A stretch of DNA of 64,000 nt from NCBI RefSeq assembly GCF_900187455.1, contig NZ_FYDX01000017.1:1-64000 (forward strand), in the 5' to 3' direction. Below, in pieces: positions 39,985-50,363 of the stretch; position 1 is the first letter of the stretch, and every line of letters begins with the position of its first letter. The position numbers and the translations under genes were made by a program. Below the pieces are notes generated by a model. The model had not been told where the DNA came from, ran no database searches, and worked only from the letters and a program-made list of their open reading frames with translations. The stretch is from Pseudomonas sp. Irchel 3E13. GTDB taxonomy: Bacteria > Pseudomonadota > Gammaproteobacteria > Pseudomonadales > Pseudomonadaceae.

Positions 39985-42798
39985 TCAATGCGCTTCGTCC
40001 CAATTCGCGCCAATTCCGACGTCAACCAGCAGCGGAACATCCAGTTGCGCAGCGCCGCTCATGTGCGGGCGAATTTCTTCACGAACCTGCTCCACCAGGT
40101 CTTCGCGCACCTCCAGCACCAGTTCGTCGTGTACCTGGAGGATCACCCGGGCATCCAGCCCCGAGTTTTGCAGCCAGTTATCCACCGCCACCATGGCGCG
40201 CTTGATGATGTCGGCGGCCGTGCCCTGCATCGGCGCGTTGATCGCGGTGCGCTCAGCGCCGGCACGTTCCTGCGGACGGCTCGAATTGATGGTCGGCAAG
40301 TACAGCCGGCGATCGAACAGGGTTTCCACGTAGCCCTGATCCGCGGCCTGCTTGCGGGTGCTCTCCATGTATTCGCGAACGCCGGGATAGCGGGCGAAAT
40401 AGGCATCGATGTAGGCCTTGGCCTGCTTGGTTTCGACGCCGATGTCCTTGCCCAGCTTCTTCGCGCCCATGCCGTAGATCAGACCGAAATTGATCGCCTT
40501 GGCGCTGCGCCGTTGGTCGGAAGTCACCGCCTCCAGCGGCACGTTGAACACTTCCGCGGCGGTGGCGGTGTGCACGTCCAGGCCGTTGCGGAAGGCGTTC
40601 ATCAAGCCCTCGTCGCGGGACAGGTGCGCCATGATGCGCAATTCGATCTGCGAGTAGTCCGCCGCCAGCAACTTGTAGCCCTTGGGCGCGACGAACGCCT
40701 GGCGAATACGCCGGCCTTCGGCGGTGCGCACCGGGATGTTCTGCAGGTTCGGGTCACTCGACGACAGCCGACCAGTGGCAGCCACCGCCTGCCCGTAGGA
40801 GGTATGGATGCGACCGGTGCGCGGGTTGATCTGCTCCGGCAGGCGGTCGGTATAGGTGCTCTTGAGCTTGCTCAGCGAGCGGTACTGCATCAGCACCTTC
40901 GGCAGCGGATAGCCTTCCTCGGCCAGTTCGTCCAGAACCTCTTCGGCGGTGGACGGCTGGCCCTTCGCGGTCTTTTTCAGCACCGGCAGGCCGAACTTGT
41001 CGTAGAGGATCGCGCCAAGCTGACGCGGCGAACCGAGGTTGAACTCCTCGCCAGCCAGTTCGATGGCTTCGCGTTCCAGCGCGGCCATCTTGTCGCCCAG
41101 TTCCTGGCTCTGGATTTTCAGCAGGTCTGCATCCACCAGCGCACCCTGGCGCTCGATCCGCGCCAGTACCGGCACCAGCGGCATCTCGATGTCGGTCAGC
41201 ACGCTGGCCAGGCTCGGGATGGCCTGCAGTTGCGGGAACAGCGCCTGGTGCAGGCGCAAGGTCACGTCGGCGTCTTCGGCGGCGTAAGGCCCTGCCTTCT
41301 CCAGCGGGATCTGGTCGAAGGTCAGTTGCTTGGCGCCTTTGCCGGCGATGTCCTGGAAGGTGATGGTGGTGTGTTCCAGGTACTTCTTCGCCAGGCTGTC
41401 CATGTCGTGACGGATGGCCGTGGAATTGAGCACGTAGGATTCGAGCATGGTGTCGAACGCCACGCCGCGCACTTCGATGCCATTGGCCTGATCACCCTCG
41501 ATGGCGCAGTTGGCGAGGATGTTCATGTCGAACTTGGCGTGCTGGCCGACCTTGAGCTTGGCCGGGTCTTCCAGCAACGGCTTGAGCGCACGCAACACCT
41601 GACTGCGGTCCAGTTGCACTGGCGCGTCGGGGTAGCTGTGGGTCAGGGGGATGTACGCCGCTTCATGCGCCTTCACCGCGAACGAGACGCCGACCAGTTG
41701 CGCCTGGTGGGCGTCGATCCCGGTGGTTTCCGTATCGAAGGCGAACAGCGGGGCATCCTTGAGTTTCTGCAGCCAGACGTCGAAACGCGCCTGGTCGAGG
41801 ATGGTTTCGTACTCTGGAGCGGCCGGCGCTACGACCTCGGCAGCGACCGCCGCCTCGGGCGTGACAGCCGCCGCCGTCAGGTTCAGCGCAGCCGCTGGCG
41901 CTGGTTGCGCTGCACGGCGGACTTCCCGGTCGAGGTCGTCGATCCAACCCTTGAACTCCAGCAGGGTGTAAAGCTCCCGCAGTTTCTCGCGGTCTGGCTC
42001 GCGCAGGTGCAGGTCGTCCAGGCCCACGTCCAGCTCGACATCGCACTTGATGGTCGCCAGTTGATAGGAGAGGAAGGCCATCTCCTTGTGCTCCAGCAGC
42101 TTGGCCGGGAGGGTCTTGGCGCCGCGGATCGGCAGGGACGGGACCTGATCAAGGTTTTCATAAAGCTCTTTCAGGCCGCCGTTCACGCCGACCAGCAGGC
42201 CGACGGCGGTCTTCTCGCCGACGCCCTTGACCCCGGGAATGTTGTCGGCGGTATCGCCCATCAGCGCCAGCAGGTCGATGATCTGCTCCGGCGCGACACC
42301 GAATTTCCCTTTTACGCCTTCGATGTCGAGCACGGTTCCGGTCATGGTGTTGACCAGCGTAATGTGCTCGTCGACCAGTTGGGCCATGTCCTTGTCACCG
42401 GTGGAAACCACCACCGGACGGGACGCCGCCGCACTGCTGCGGGCCAGGGTGCCGATCACGTCGTCAGCCTCGACCCCTTCCACGCACAGCAGTGGGAAAC
42501 CCAGGGCGCGGACCGCGGCGTGGAGGGGCTCGATCTGCACGCGCATGTCGTCGGGCATGCTTGGGCGATTGGCCTTGTAGTCGGCGAACAGCTCGTCGCG
42601 GAAGGTCCCGCCCTTGGCGTCGAACACCACCGCGAACGGGCTTTCGGGGTATTGCTTGCGCAGGCTCCTGAGCATGTTCAACACCCCCTTGACCGCGCCG
42701 GACGGCATGCCTTTCGAGGTGGTCAGCGGCGGCAGCGCATGGAAGGCGCGGTAGAGGTAAGAAGAACCGTCCACCAGGACGAGGGGGGTTTGGCTCAT
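39985..42798 (-). CDS. polA: DNA polymerase I
   Basis: 937 residues with all three domains: 5' nuclease (LVLVDGSSYLYRAFHA), 3'-5' exonuclease (FAFDTETTGID, metal-binding residues intact) and polymerase (YSQIELR motif A, RRSAKAINFGLIYGM motif B, VHDELVLE motif C). It fills gaps in repair and Okazaki fragment processing. I start at MSQTPLVLVDG (42798); the frame could extend 4 codons only from a non-standard start. A Pro/Ala-rich linker after about residue 300 is longer than in E. coli. Confidence 0.97.
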   Translation of the reverse strand: MSQTPLVLVDGSSYLYRAFHALPPLTTSKGMPSGAVKGVLNMLRSLRKQYPESPFAVVFDAKGGTFRDELFADYKANRPSMPDDMRVQIEPLHAAVRALGFPLLCVEGVEADDVIGTLARSSAAASRPVVVSTGDKDMAQLVDEHITLVNTMTGTVLDIEGVKGKFGVAPEQIIDLLALMGDTADNIPGVKGVGEKTAVGLLVGVNGGLKELYENLDQVPSLPIRGAKTLPAKLLEHKEMAFLSYQLATIKCDVELDVGLDDLHLREPDREKLRELYTLLEFKGWIDDLDREVRRAAQPAPAAALNLTAAAVTPEAAVAAEVVAPAAPEYETILDQARFDVWLQKLKDAPLFAFDTETTGIDAHQAQLVGVSFAVKAHEAAYIPLTHSYPDAPVQLDRSQVLRALKPLLEDPAKLKVGQHAKFDMNILANCAIEGDQANGIEVRGVAFDTMLESYVLNSTAIRHDMDSLAKKYLEHTTITFQDIAGKGAKQLTFDQIPLEKAGPYAAEDADVTLRLHQALFPQLQAIPSLASVLTDIEMPLVPVLARIERQGALVDADLLKIQSQELGDKMAALEREAIELAGEEFNLGSPRQLGAILYDKFGLPVLKKTAKGQPSTAEEVLDELAEEGYPLPKVLMQYRSLSKLKSTYTDRLPEQINPRTGRIHTSYGQAVAATGRLSSSDPNLQNIPVRTAEGRRIRQAFVAPKGYKLLAADYSQIELRIMAHLSRDEGLMNAFRNGLDVHTATAAEVFNVPLEAVTSDQRRSAKAINFGLIYGMGAKKLGKDIGVETKQAKAYIDAYFARYPGVREYMESTRKQAADQGYVETLFDRRLYLPTINSSRPQERAGAERTAINAPMQGTAADIIKRAMVAVDNWLQNSGLDARVILQVHDELVLEVREDLVEQVREEIRPHMSGAAQLDVPLLVDVGIGANWDEAH

Positions 42799-42872
42799 GA
42801 GCGGAATCAACCTTTTCGACGGGCCCGGCGCTAGAATGTCCGGAACATTGACGACAAAGGGACAAGGTTATC

Positions 42873-43160
42873 ATGGGTACATTAAATCGCCTGTTGTTGC
42901 TCGGCCTGCTCGCTACCGCTCCTGTCGCGGCCATTGCAGCAGACGACGCGCCCTCCGCCGACCCGGACGTAACCATTCGCCAGGAAGGTGACAAAACCAT
43001 TCAGGAGTACCGTCAGAACGGGTTCCTGTACGCAATCAAGGTCACACCGAAAGGGGGCAAGCCCTACTTTCTGGTGCGCGCGGACGGCACCGATGCCAAC
43101 TTCATCCGCTCCGACCAACCCGACATGCTGATTCCGGCCTGGAAGATCTTCGAGTGGTAA
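42873..43160 (+). CDS. DUF2782 exported protein
   Basis: 95 residues with a signal peptide (MGTLNRLLLLGLLATAPVAAIA). The mature part, DVTIRQEGDKTIQEYRQNG followed by LYAIKVTPKGGKPYFLV, is the DUF2782 domain of unknown function. AAGG lies upstream. It is divergent from polA and 63 bp before thrB, as in P. aeruginosa (PA5494-thrB). Confidence 0.88.
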   Translation: MGTLNRLLLLGLLATAPVAAIAADDAPSADPDVTIRQEGDKTIQEYRQNGFLYAIKVTPKGGKPYFLVRADGTDANFIRSDQPDMLIPAWKIFEW

Positions 43161-43182
43161 CGCGGACCTTTAACATCCACCC

Positions 43183-43203
43183 GGCACGTCGATACGACGT
43201 GCC
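43183..43203. other. Perfect 9-bp hairpin upstream of thrB
   Basis: GGCACGTCG-ATA-CGACGTGCC ends 20 bp before the thrB ATG. There is no T run. It lies between the DUF2782 stop and thrB and could separate their expression or affect thrB translation. Confidence 0.5.
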
Positions 43204-43223
43204 CGTATGAGCAGTTTTTGACC

Positions 43224-44174
43224 ATGTCTGTCTTCACCCCCCTGACCCGGCCCGAGCTGGAAACCTTTCTGGCCCCTTACGGACTGGGTCGCCTGCGGGA
43301 CTTCCAGGGCATTGCCGCCGGCACCGAGAACAGCAACTTCTTCATCAGCCTCGAACAGGGTGAGTTCGTGCTGACGCTGGTCGAACGCGGGCCGATCCAG
43401 GACCTGCCGTTCTTCATCGAACTGCTCGACGTGCTGCACGAAGCCGACCTGCCGGTGCCTTACGCGCTGCGCACCACCGACGGCGCCGCCCTGCGCGAAC
43501 TGGCCGGCAAGCCGGCGCTGCTGCAACCCCGCCTGGCCGGCAAGCACATCAAGGTCACCAACAACCAGCATTGCATCCAGGTCGCCGCGTTCGTCGCGCA
43601 TGTTCACCTGGCAACCCGCGGCAAAGTGCTGGAGCGCAAGACCGACCGCGGCCTGGACTGGATGCTGGAAACCGGCAACGAACTGATGGGCCGCCTGACC
43701 CCGGAACAGCAGGCGCTGCTACAGGCCAGCCTGGACGAAATCGTCGCCCACCAGCCACAGATCATGGCGCTGCCACGGGCCAACCTGCACGCCGACCTGT
43801 TCCGCGACAACGCGCTGTTCGAAGGCACGCACCTGACCGGCGTGATCGACTTCTACAACGCCTGCTCCGGGCCGATGCTCTACGACCTGGCGATCGCCCT
43901 GAACGACTGGTGCTGCGACGAAGCCGGCGAAATCGACCCGGCCCGCGCCCGCGCCTTCCTCGGCGCCTACGCGGCGCTGCGCCCGTTCACCGCAGCCGAA
44001 GCCCAGCTCTGGCCGGTGATGTTGCGGGTGGCGTGCGTGCGGTTCTGGCTGTCGCGGCTGATTGCCGCCGAGTCCTTTGCGGGGATGGATGTGTTGATCC
44101 ATGACCCGGCGGAGTTCGAGGTGCGCCTGAAGGCGCGGCAGGATGTGGAGCTGGCGTTGCCGTTTGCGCTTTGA
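43224..44174 (+). CDS. thrB: Homoserine kinase
   Basis: 316 residues of the aminoglycoside-phosphotransferase-like ThrB type used by pseudomonads. Key motifs are GTENSNFFI (nucleotide loop), LHADLFRDN (catalytic Asp, as in APH kinases) and GVIDFYNACSG (metal-binding Asp). It phosphorylates homoserine on the way to threonine. The start MSVFTPLTRPELE lacks a strong ribosome site, so coupling to the upstream gene or the hairpin may matter. Confidence 0.93.
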   Translation: MSVFTPLTRPELETFLAPYGLGRLRDFQGIAAGTENSNFFISLEQGEFVLTLVERGPIQDLPFFIELLDVLHEADLPVPYALRTTDGAALRELAGKPALLQPRLAGKHIKVTNNQHCIQVAAFVAHVHLATRGKVLERKTDRGLDWMLETGNELMGRLTPEQQALLQASLDEIVAHQPQIMALPRANLHADLFRDNALFEGTHLTGVIDFYNACSGPMLYDLAIALNDWCCDEAGEIDPARARAFLGAYAALRPFTAAEAQLWPVMLRVACVRFWLSRLIAAESFAGMDVLIHDPAEFEVRLKARQDVELALPFAL

Positions 44175-44186
44175 GCCTCTAAAAGC

Positions 44187-44220
44187 ATCGCTGCGGTTCG
44201 GGGCGCCGAACCGCAGCGAT
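44187..44220. terminator. 14-bp perfect hairpin between convergent thrB and znuA
   Basis: ATCGCTGCGGTTCG-N6-CGAACCGCAGCGAT lies between two 3' ends. It has no T run in either direction. Its CGAACCG core recalls the right arm of the REPINs at 48 and 53 kb, so it may be a REP relative that serves as a transcription barrier. Confidence 0.55.
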
Positions 44221-44228
44221 TGCAGCCG

Positions 44229-45164
44229 CTACAGACTTTCCAGACACCCCGCCAACCCATTCCCCAGGTTGTCCAGCAACTGCTCATACCCCTGAGCAGT
44301 CACTGGCAGCGTGCCGCCCAGTGCATCCAGTTCCGCCAGTTTCACCGGCAACCCCGCCGTCAGGGTCTCGGCCAGACGCGGCCGCAGCGGCGGTTCGCTG
44401 AACACGCAGGTCTTGCCTGCTTCCTGAAGGCGCTTGCGCATCGCCGCGACATGCTGGGCGCCCGGCTGGACTTCCGCCGCCACGCTGAACACGCCCGCGT
44501 GCTTCAGGCCATACGCCGACTCGAAGTAATCGAACGCCTCATGGAAGACGAAGAACGGCTTGCCCGCCACGCCCGCAACACGGTCTTTCAAGCGCTGGTC
44601 CAGCGCGTCGAGGCGCTGTTCGAAGGCGTTCAGGTTGCTCTGGTAACGCGCGGCGTTGGCCGGATCCGCAGCACTCAGGTCGGCACTCATGCGCCCGGCG
44701 ATCACCCGCGCGTTGACCGTCGACAGCCACAAATGCGCATCAAGGCTGCCGGGGCGGTGGTCGTGATCGTGCTCGTCGGCATCGTCGCCGTGTTCTTCGT
44801 GCTCGTCATGTGACTGGCTGTCCTCGCCAAAATGGCGCAGGTGCATGCCCGGCAGGCTCTGCACCGGGACGGTCGGCTTGCTGCGGCCATTCAGCACCCG
44901 CGGCAGGAAACCTTCCATGTCCGGGCCGATCCAGTACAGCAGGTCGACCTCGGCCACCCGCCGCACATCCGACGGGCGCAGCGCGTAATGATGCGGCGAC
45001 GCCCCTGGCGGCAGCAGCACTTCAGGCTTGCCGACACCGTCCTGGACCGCCGCGGCGATCAGTTGCAGAGGCTGGATGCTGGTCAGTACGCGTACCTCGG
45101 CGTGCGCCGGGAGGACGACCAGGGTTGAGACAAAAGCGACAAAAAGGGCAAAAAATCGGGACAC
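44229..45164 (-). CDS. znuA: Zinc ABC transporter substrate-binding protein ZnuA
   Basis: About 311 residues with signal peptide (VSRFFALFVAFVSTLVVLPAHA). The cluster A-1 fold is shown by RVLTSIQPLQLIAAAV and the zinc His in PHHYALRPSD. A His/Asp-rich loop (HDEHEEHGDDADEHDHDH) is typical of zinc-specific ZnuA. It feeds periplasmic zinc to ZnuBC. Two GTG starts are possible (45173 and 45164); the inner one has GAGTGG in front. It is divergent from zur over a Zur-like box. Confidence 0.93.
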   Translation of the reverse strand: MSRFFALFVAFVSTLVVLPAHAEVRVLTSIQPLQLIAAAVQDGVGKPEVLLPPGASPHHYALRPSDVRRVAEVDLLYWIGPDMEGFLPRVLNGRSKPTVPVQSLPGMHLRHFGEDSQSHDEHEEHGDDADEHDHDHRPGSLDAHLWLSTVNARVIAGRMSADLSAADPANAARYQSNLNAFEQRLDALDQRLKDRVAGVAGKPFFVFHEAFDYFESAYGLKHAGVFSVAAEVQPGAQHVAAMRKRLQEAGKTCVFSEPPLRPRLAETLTAGLPVKLAELDALGGTLPVTAQGYEQLLDNLGNGLAGCLESL

Positions 45165-45191
45165 GATGACCACTCAATGAGGCAAAGACAG

Positions 45192-45204
45192 GTAACATAA
45201 TAAC
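45192..45204. promoter_or_regulatory. Zur box between znuA and zur
   Basis: GTAACATAATAAC (GTTATTATGTTAC on the minus strand) is a short dyad of the GTTATnnnATAAC type bound by Zur proteins of gamma-proteobacteria. It sits between the divergent zinc-uptake genes, so it may control both sides and autoregulate zur. Confidence 0.65.
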
Positions 45205-45230
45205 GTCTCTCCTCAAAACCGTCGCCGCCC

Positions 45231-45712
45231 ATGCCCAATACTCCGCTGGCCAACCGCCCACACGACCATTCCCATTGCGTCCACACCGCCCTGGCCGAAG
45301 CCGATGCGCTGTGCGCGCGCCAAGGGGTGCGCCTGACCGCCCTGCGCCGTCGCGTGCTGGAGCTGGTCTGGCAAAGCCACAAGCCGCTGGGCGCCTACGA
45401 CATCCTCGGCGTGCTCAGCGAGCAGGACGGCCGCCGCGCCGCGCCACCGACCGTCTATCGGGCGCTGGATTTCCTGCTGGAAAACAGCCTGGTCCACCGC
45501 ATCGCCTCGCTCAACGCCTTCATCGGCTGCAACCACCCCGAGCACGCCCACCAGGGCCAGTTCCTGATCTGCCGCGAGTGCCACGTGGCGATCGAGCTGG
45601 AACAGGCCGCGATCAGCGATGCGATCATCGACAGCGCCAAGGATGTCGGCTTCAGCGTGGAAGCGCAGACCGTCGAAGTGGTCGGCCTCTGCGGCAACTG
45701 CCGGAGCGCCTG

Positions 45713-45713
<1 letters not shown>
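45231..45713 (+). CDS. zur: Zinc uptake regulator Zur (Fur family, also called Np20)
   Basis: 160 residues of the Fur superfamily: winged helix (about 25-95, RLTALRRRVLELVWQSHKPL) and a dimerisation/metal domain with structural-zinc cysteines CRECH and CGNCRS. It represses zinc import when zinc is sufficient. The gene begins the zur-znuC-znuB operon. Its stop overlaps the znuC start by 1 bp. Confidence 0.94.
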
Positions 45714-46484
<771 letters not shown>

Positions 46485-46492
<8 letters not shown>

Positions 46493-47267
46493 TTTCCTGC
46501 TTTACGCCCTGCTCGCGGGCCTGGCCCTGGCGCTGGTCGCCGGCCCACTTGGGTCGTTCGTGGTCTGGCGGCGCATGGCCTATTTCGGCGACACCCTGTC
46601 CCACGCCGCGCTGCTCGGCGTAGCCCTCGGCTTCATGCTCGACATCAGTCCGGCCCTGGCCGTCACCGTCGGCTGCCTGCTGCTGGCGCTGCTGCTGGTG
46701 ACACTGCAACAACGCCAGCCACTCGCCTCGGACACGCTGCTGGGGATCCTCGCGCCCAGCACGCTGTCGCTGGGCCTGGTGGTGCTGAGCTTCATGCACG
46801 ACGTGCGCATCGACCTGATGGCCTACCTGTTCGGCGACCTGCTGGCGATCAGCCCCGGCGACCTGGCCTGGATCCTCGGCGGCAGCGCCGCAGTGCTGCT
46901 GTTGATGGTCGTGTTGTGGCGGCCGCTGCTGGCGGTCACCGTGCACGAGGAACTGGCCCGGGTCGAAGGCCTGCCGGTCACCGGCCTGCGCCTGGCGCTG
47001 ATGCTGCTGATCGCCGTGGTGATCGCCGTGGCGATGAAGATCGTCGGCGTGTTGCTGATCACCTCACTGCTGATCATTCCCGCCGCCGCGGCCCAGCGCC
47101 ACGCCCGCTCGCCAGAGCAGATGGCCCTGGGCGCCAGCCTGCTGGGCGTGCTTGCGGTGTGCGGCGGACTGGCCATGTCGTGGTTCAAAGACACCCCGGC
47201 CGGCCCGTCGATCGTGGTCTGTGCCGCGGTGCTATTCTTGCTGAGCCTGGCCATTCCCAAGCGTTGA
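46485..47267 (+). CDS. znuB: Zinc ABC transporter permease ZnuB
   Basis: 260 residues, about seven membrane helices of the ABC-3 family (start MADFLLYALLAGLALALVAG; FGDTLSHAALLGVALG). It forms the inner-membrane channel for zinc with ZnuC and ZnuA. The ATG lies inside the znuC 3' end (8-bp overlap). Confidence 0.94.
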
Positions 47268-47402
47268 CCGGCGTCCGGACGCCACCTGCGCGGCGGGCGT
47301 CCGGCAGCACGATTTACCCGCCAGCCTTCGAAGGAATGATGTTCGACGCCATGGACTGGGTGTAGACTTGCTCGTTTTTTGCGCAAATAGAGAGTCGTAG
47401 GA

Positions 47403-48119
47403 ATGAAGCCGTTCGCGTCCCGTTATCTGCTCCTTGCCGCGTTTTCCCTGATCCTGACCGCTTGCGCCAGCAAGCCGGTCGAAAGCACCGTCGTGCCGGC
47501 CGCGCCGGATGCCTGGCAACAACTGCAACAAAGCATCGCCAGCAACGAACTGGCCACCGCCGAGGACCAGTTGGCAACCCTGCAAACCGAATCGCCCAAC
47601 GACAGCCGCGTCGAGCAATACCAGCGGCAACTGGCCGAGGCCTACCTGCAACGCAGCCAGATCGTCCTGCAGAAAGGTGATGTGAATGCCGCCGCAACCG
47701 CTTTGGCGCGCGCTCGCGCACTGATGCCCAAAGCCCCGGCGCTGACTGGCGGCGTCAACGGCGCCATCGCCCAGGCACGCAAGGCCGAGCTGGACAAGGC
47801 CGAAGCCGCACTCAAGGCCGCCGAGGCCAAGCCCAAGGCCAAGCTGATCGACCCCACCGCGCCGAGCACGGTGATCGCCCTGGATATCCGCGAGATCGGC
47901 AAACTGCGTCGCCAGCTCGATGACATTGCCACCGACGTGGTCAATTATCAGTGCGACGTGCTTTTCCAGGTGCCGCGTACGGCCGATTACCCGTGGCTTT
48001 CGGGTTTACTGGCCAAGCGGGTGAACAAGCGCGATCCGGATTTCGAGTTGCAGGTGCGCAATGAAATCCACCGCAATCAGCCGGCGCAGGTGGTTCTGAC
48101 TCCTCGTCGCAGCGAGTGA
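47403..48119 (+). CDS. Hypothetical lipoprotein with helical repeat-like body
   Basis: A 238-residue lipoprotein with lipobox LTAC (cysteine about residue 21). The body is rich in Ala, Glu and Leu and resembles a TPR-type helical region (LQQSIASNELATAEDQLATL, QKGDVNAAATALARARAL). The C-terminal third is different and may be a separate small domain. Position and length match the hypothetical PA5502 of P. aeruginosa as I remember it. Function unknown. Confidence 0.8.
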   Translation: MKPFASRYLLLAAFSLILTACASKPVESTVVPAAPDAWQQLQQSIASNELATAEDQLATLQTESPNDSRVEQYQRQLAEAYLQRSQIVLQKGDVNAAATALARARALMPKAPALTGGVNGAIAQARKAELDKAEAALKAAEAKPKAKLIDPTAPSTVIALDIREIGKLRRQLDDIATDVVNYQCDVLFQVPRTADYPWLSGLLAKRVNKRDPDFELQVRNEIHRNQPAQVVLTPRRSE

Positions 48120-48142
48120 TTTAAAGATCCCTCTTCGAATCT

Positions 48143-48224
48143 GGGGCCCTTTCGCGAGCAAGCTCGCTCCTACAGTTGGATCTGCAGAAGCGAGCTTGCC
48201 GGGCGCCGAACCGTCGCGAAGGGC
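48143..48224. repeat. REPIN with diverged right arm
   Basis: The left arm TTTCGCGAGCAAGCTCGCTC+CTACAG is a standard REP. The right arm reads GCGAGCTTGCCGGGCGCCGA then ACCGTCGCGAAGGGC, so the usual GCTCGCG is replaced by a longer GCCGAACCG-containing segment. It lies between two convergent genes, directly abutting the katE stop. Confidence 0.85.
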
Positions 48225-50363
48225 TTAGGCCGGAATTGCCTTGGCCGCCGCCTCTCGCTCCCACACCCGATGCTTGCCGATCGCGGCAATGAACGCCTTG
48301 ACCGTTTTGCCATCGCTGCCCGCAAGCAAACCGCTGTCGGCCTTGAGGTTGAGGCTGTCGAACCAGCCTTTCGCGGCCGCATCGCCCGCGACGGGTTTGA
48401 GGTGCTTGTAGGCTTCAAGAATGAAGTGCACCGCCACACCGTCGCCTTTCAGCGCATCCAGCACCGACTTGCCACTGGCGATCCATACCGCGTCGAAAAT
48501 CACGGACGGCATGCCCTCCATCGACGCGTCCACCGCCAGCGGTTTGCCCGCGGAGGTCTTGACCGGCGCCGAGGTCGGGCCCAGCACCTTGATTTGCAGG
48601 CTTTCCGCTTCCAGCGCCTTGACCAGTTTGTCGGTTTCGGCGGCGTCGACACCGTCAGCCACCAGCAGCGCCACCTTGCGGCCCTTGATGCCTTCGCCCG
48701 GATGATTCATCTGGCTCAGCGCCGGCGAGGCCTTGAGCGATGAGTCAGGCGTATCCACGGTTCCGGCGGTCGGGGCCGGCAGGCCGAGGTTAGCGGCGAC
48801 CTTCGCCGCCAGGTCCAGGTCGATATTGGCGAGGATTTCATTCACCTCGCGCACGCGGATGTGCTCGCGCTCGACCTTGCCCAACTCGAAGCTGTAGGCC
48901 GCGACGATATGCGCCTGCTCGTTCGGGCTCATGCTGTGGAAAAACAGCCGGGCCTGGGAGAAGTGATCGCCAAACGACTCGCTGCGCTGCCGGATTTTGT
49001 GCGCCTCGATGCGCTCCGGGTACGACTCGAAGCCGCCGTCACGCGGGCCTGGCGGGGTTTCCTTCGGCCAGCCGCCGTCGATGGAGTTGGGCTCGTAGGA
49101 CGTACGCCCCTTGTCGATGGTGACGCGGTGCAGGGCGTCGCGCTGGCCATTGTGGTTCGGCGCCAGCGGGCGGTTGATCGGGATTTCGTGGAAGTTCGGC
49201 CCGCCCAGGCGGCTGATCTGGGTGTCGGTGTAGGAGAACAGCCGGCCCTGCAGCAGCGGGTCGTTACTGAAATCGATGCCCGGCACGATATGCCCAGGAC
49301 AGAACGCCACCTGCTCGGTCTCGGCGAAGAAGTTGTCCGGGTTGCGGTTGAGCACCAGCCGGCCCAGCGGGGTTACCGGCACCAGTTCCTCGGGGATGAT
49401 CTTGGTCGGGTCGAGCAGGTCGAATTCGAACTTGTGTTCGTCGGCCTCCGGCACGATCTGCACACCAAACTCCCATTCCGGGTAATTGCCGGTTTCGATC
49501 GCTTCCCAGAGGTCGCGGCGATGGTAGTCGGTGTCTTTGCCGGCGAGTTTCTGCGCTTCGTCCCAAAGCAGCGACAGCACGCCCTGCTTCGGCTTCCAGT
49601 GGAATTTGACGAAACTGGCCACACCCTCGGCGTTGACCAGGCGGAACGTGTGCACGCCGAAGCCTTCCATGGTTCGCAGGCTTTTCGGAATGGCCCGGTC
49701 AGACATGGCCCAAATCACCATGTGCGCCGACTCCGGCACCAGCGAGACGAAGTCCCAGAAGGTGTCGTGGGCCGAGCCGCCCGTGGGGATCTCGTTGTGC
49801 GGTTCAGGCTTCACGGCGTGGACGAAGTCGGGAAACTTGATCGCGTCCTGGATGAAGAACACCGGCATGTTGTTGCCAACCAGGTCGAAATTGCCCTCAT
49901 CGGTGTAGAACTTCACGGCAAAACCGCGCACATCGCGCACGGTGTCGCCCGAGCCGCGAGGGCCCTGGACGGTGGAGAAACGGACGAACACCGGGGTGAT
50001 CTTTTCCGGGTCTTGAAGAAAACCGGCCTTGGTCAGCGCGGCATGGTTCTCGTAGGACTGGAAAAAGCCATGGGCGCCGACACCCCGGGCATGGACGATG
50101 CGTTCCGGAATGCGTTCGTGGTCAAAATGCGTGATTTTCTCGCGCATGATGAAGTCTTCCAGCAGCGACGGCCCGCGGTCGCCTGCCTTGAGGCTGTTCT
50201 GGTTGTCGGCGACTTTCACGCCCTGGTTGGTGCGCAAGGCCTGGCCCGTGGCGTCGCTGCGCACCGTCTCGAGGCTCTGCAGCTTGGCGTTTGTGTTGGC
50301 CCGGTCGGGGGTGTCGACACCGGCGAGCTGGCTTTCCCGCGGCGGGTTCTTCTTGCTGGGCAT
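48225..50363 (-). CDS. katE: Catalase HPII (large-subunit clade)
   Basis: 712 residues. The catalase core has His91 in RIVHARGVGAHGFF, VRFSTVQGPRGSGDT, and the haem-binding Tyr in GRLFSYTDTQISRLGG. The C-terminal about 150 residues form the extra flavodoxin/GAT-like domain of large catalases (KGRKVALLVADGVDAAETDK). It removes hydrogen peroxide in the cytoplasm and is usually RpoS-controlled. GAGGAAAG precedes the ATG. Confidence 0.95.
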   Translation of the reverse strand: MPSKKNPPRESQLAGVDTPDRANTNAKLQSLETVRSDATGQALRTNQGVKVADNQNSLKAGDRGPSLLEDFIMREKITHFDHERIPERIVHARGVGAHGFFQSYENHAALTKAGFLQDPEKITPVFVRFSTVQGPRGSGDTVRDVRGFAVKFYTDEGNFDLVGNNMPVFFIQDAIKFPDFVHAVKPEPHNEIPTGGSAHDTFWDFVSLVPESAHMVIWAMSDRAIPKSLRTMEGFGVHTFRLVNAEGVASFVKFHWKPKQGVLSLLWDEAQKLAGKDTDYHRRDLWEAIETGNYPEWEFGVQIVPEADEHKFEFDLLDPTKIIPEELVPVTPLGRLVLNRNPDNFFAETEQVAFCPGHIVPGIDFSNDPLLQGRLFSYTDTQISRLGGPNFHEIPINRPLAPNHNGQRDALHRVTIDKGRTSYEPNSIDGGWPKETPPGPRDGGFESYPERIEAHKIRQRSESFGDHFSQARLFFHSMSPNEQAHIVAAYSFELGKVEREHIRVREVNEILANIDLDLAAKVAANLGLPAPTAGTVDTPDSSLKASPALSQMNHPGEGIKGRKVALLVADGVDAAETDKLVKALEAESLQIKVLGPTSAPVKTSAGKPLAVDASMEGMPSVIFDAVWIASGKSVLDALKGDGVAVHFILEAYKHLKPVAGDAAAKGWFDSLNLKADSGLLAGSDGKTVKAFIAAIGKHRVWEREAAAKAIPA

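Noticed and set aside
39961..42834. A 957-codon open frame antisense to polA, and similar long antisense frames over gcdH, katE, coxA and the CoA-transferases
   Set aside because: High GC at third codon positions leaves the opposite frame open. The sense strands carry intact catalytic motifs, and the antisense products are His/Gln/Arg/Gly-rich with no recognisable domain.
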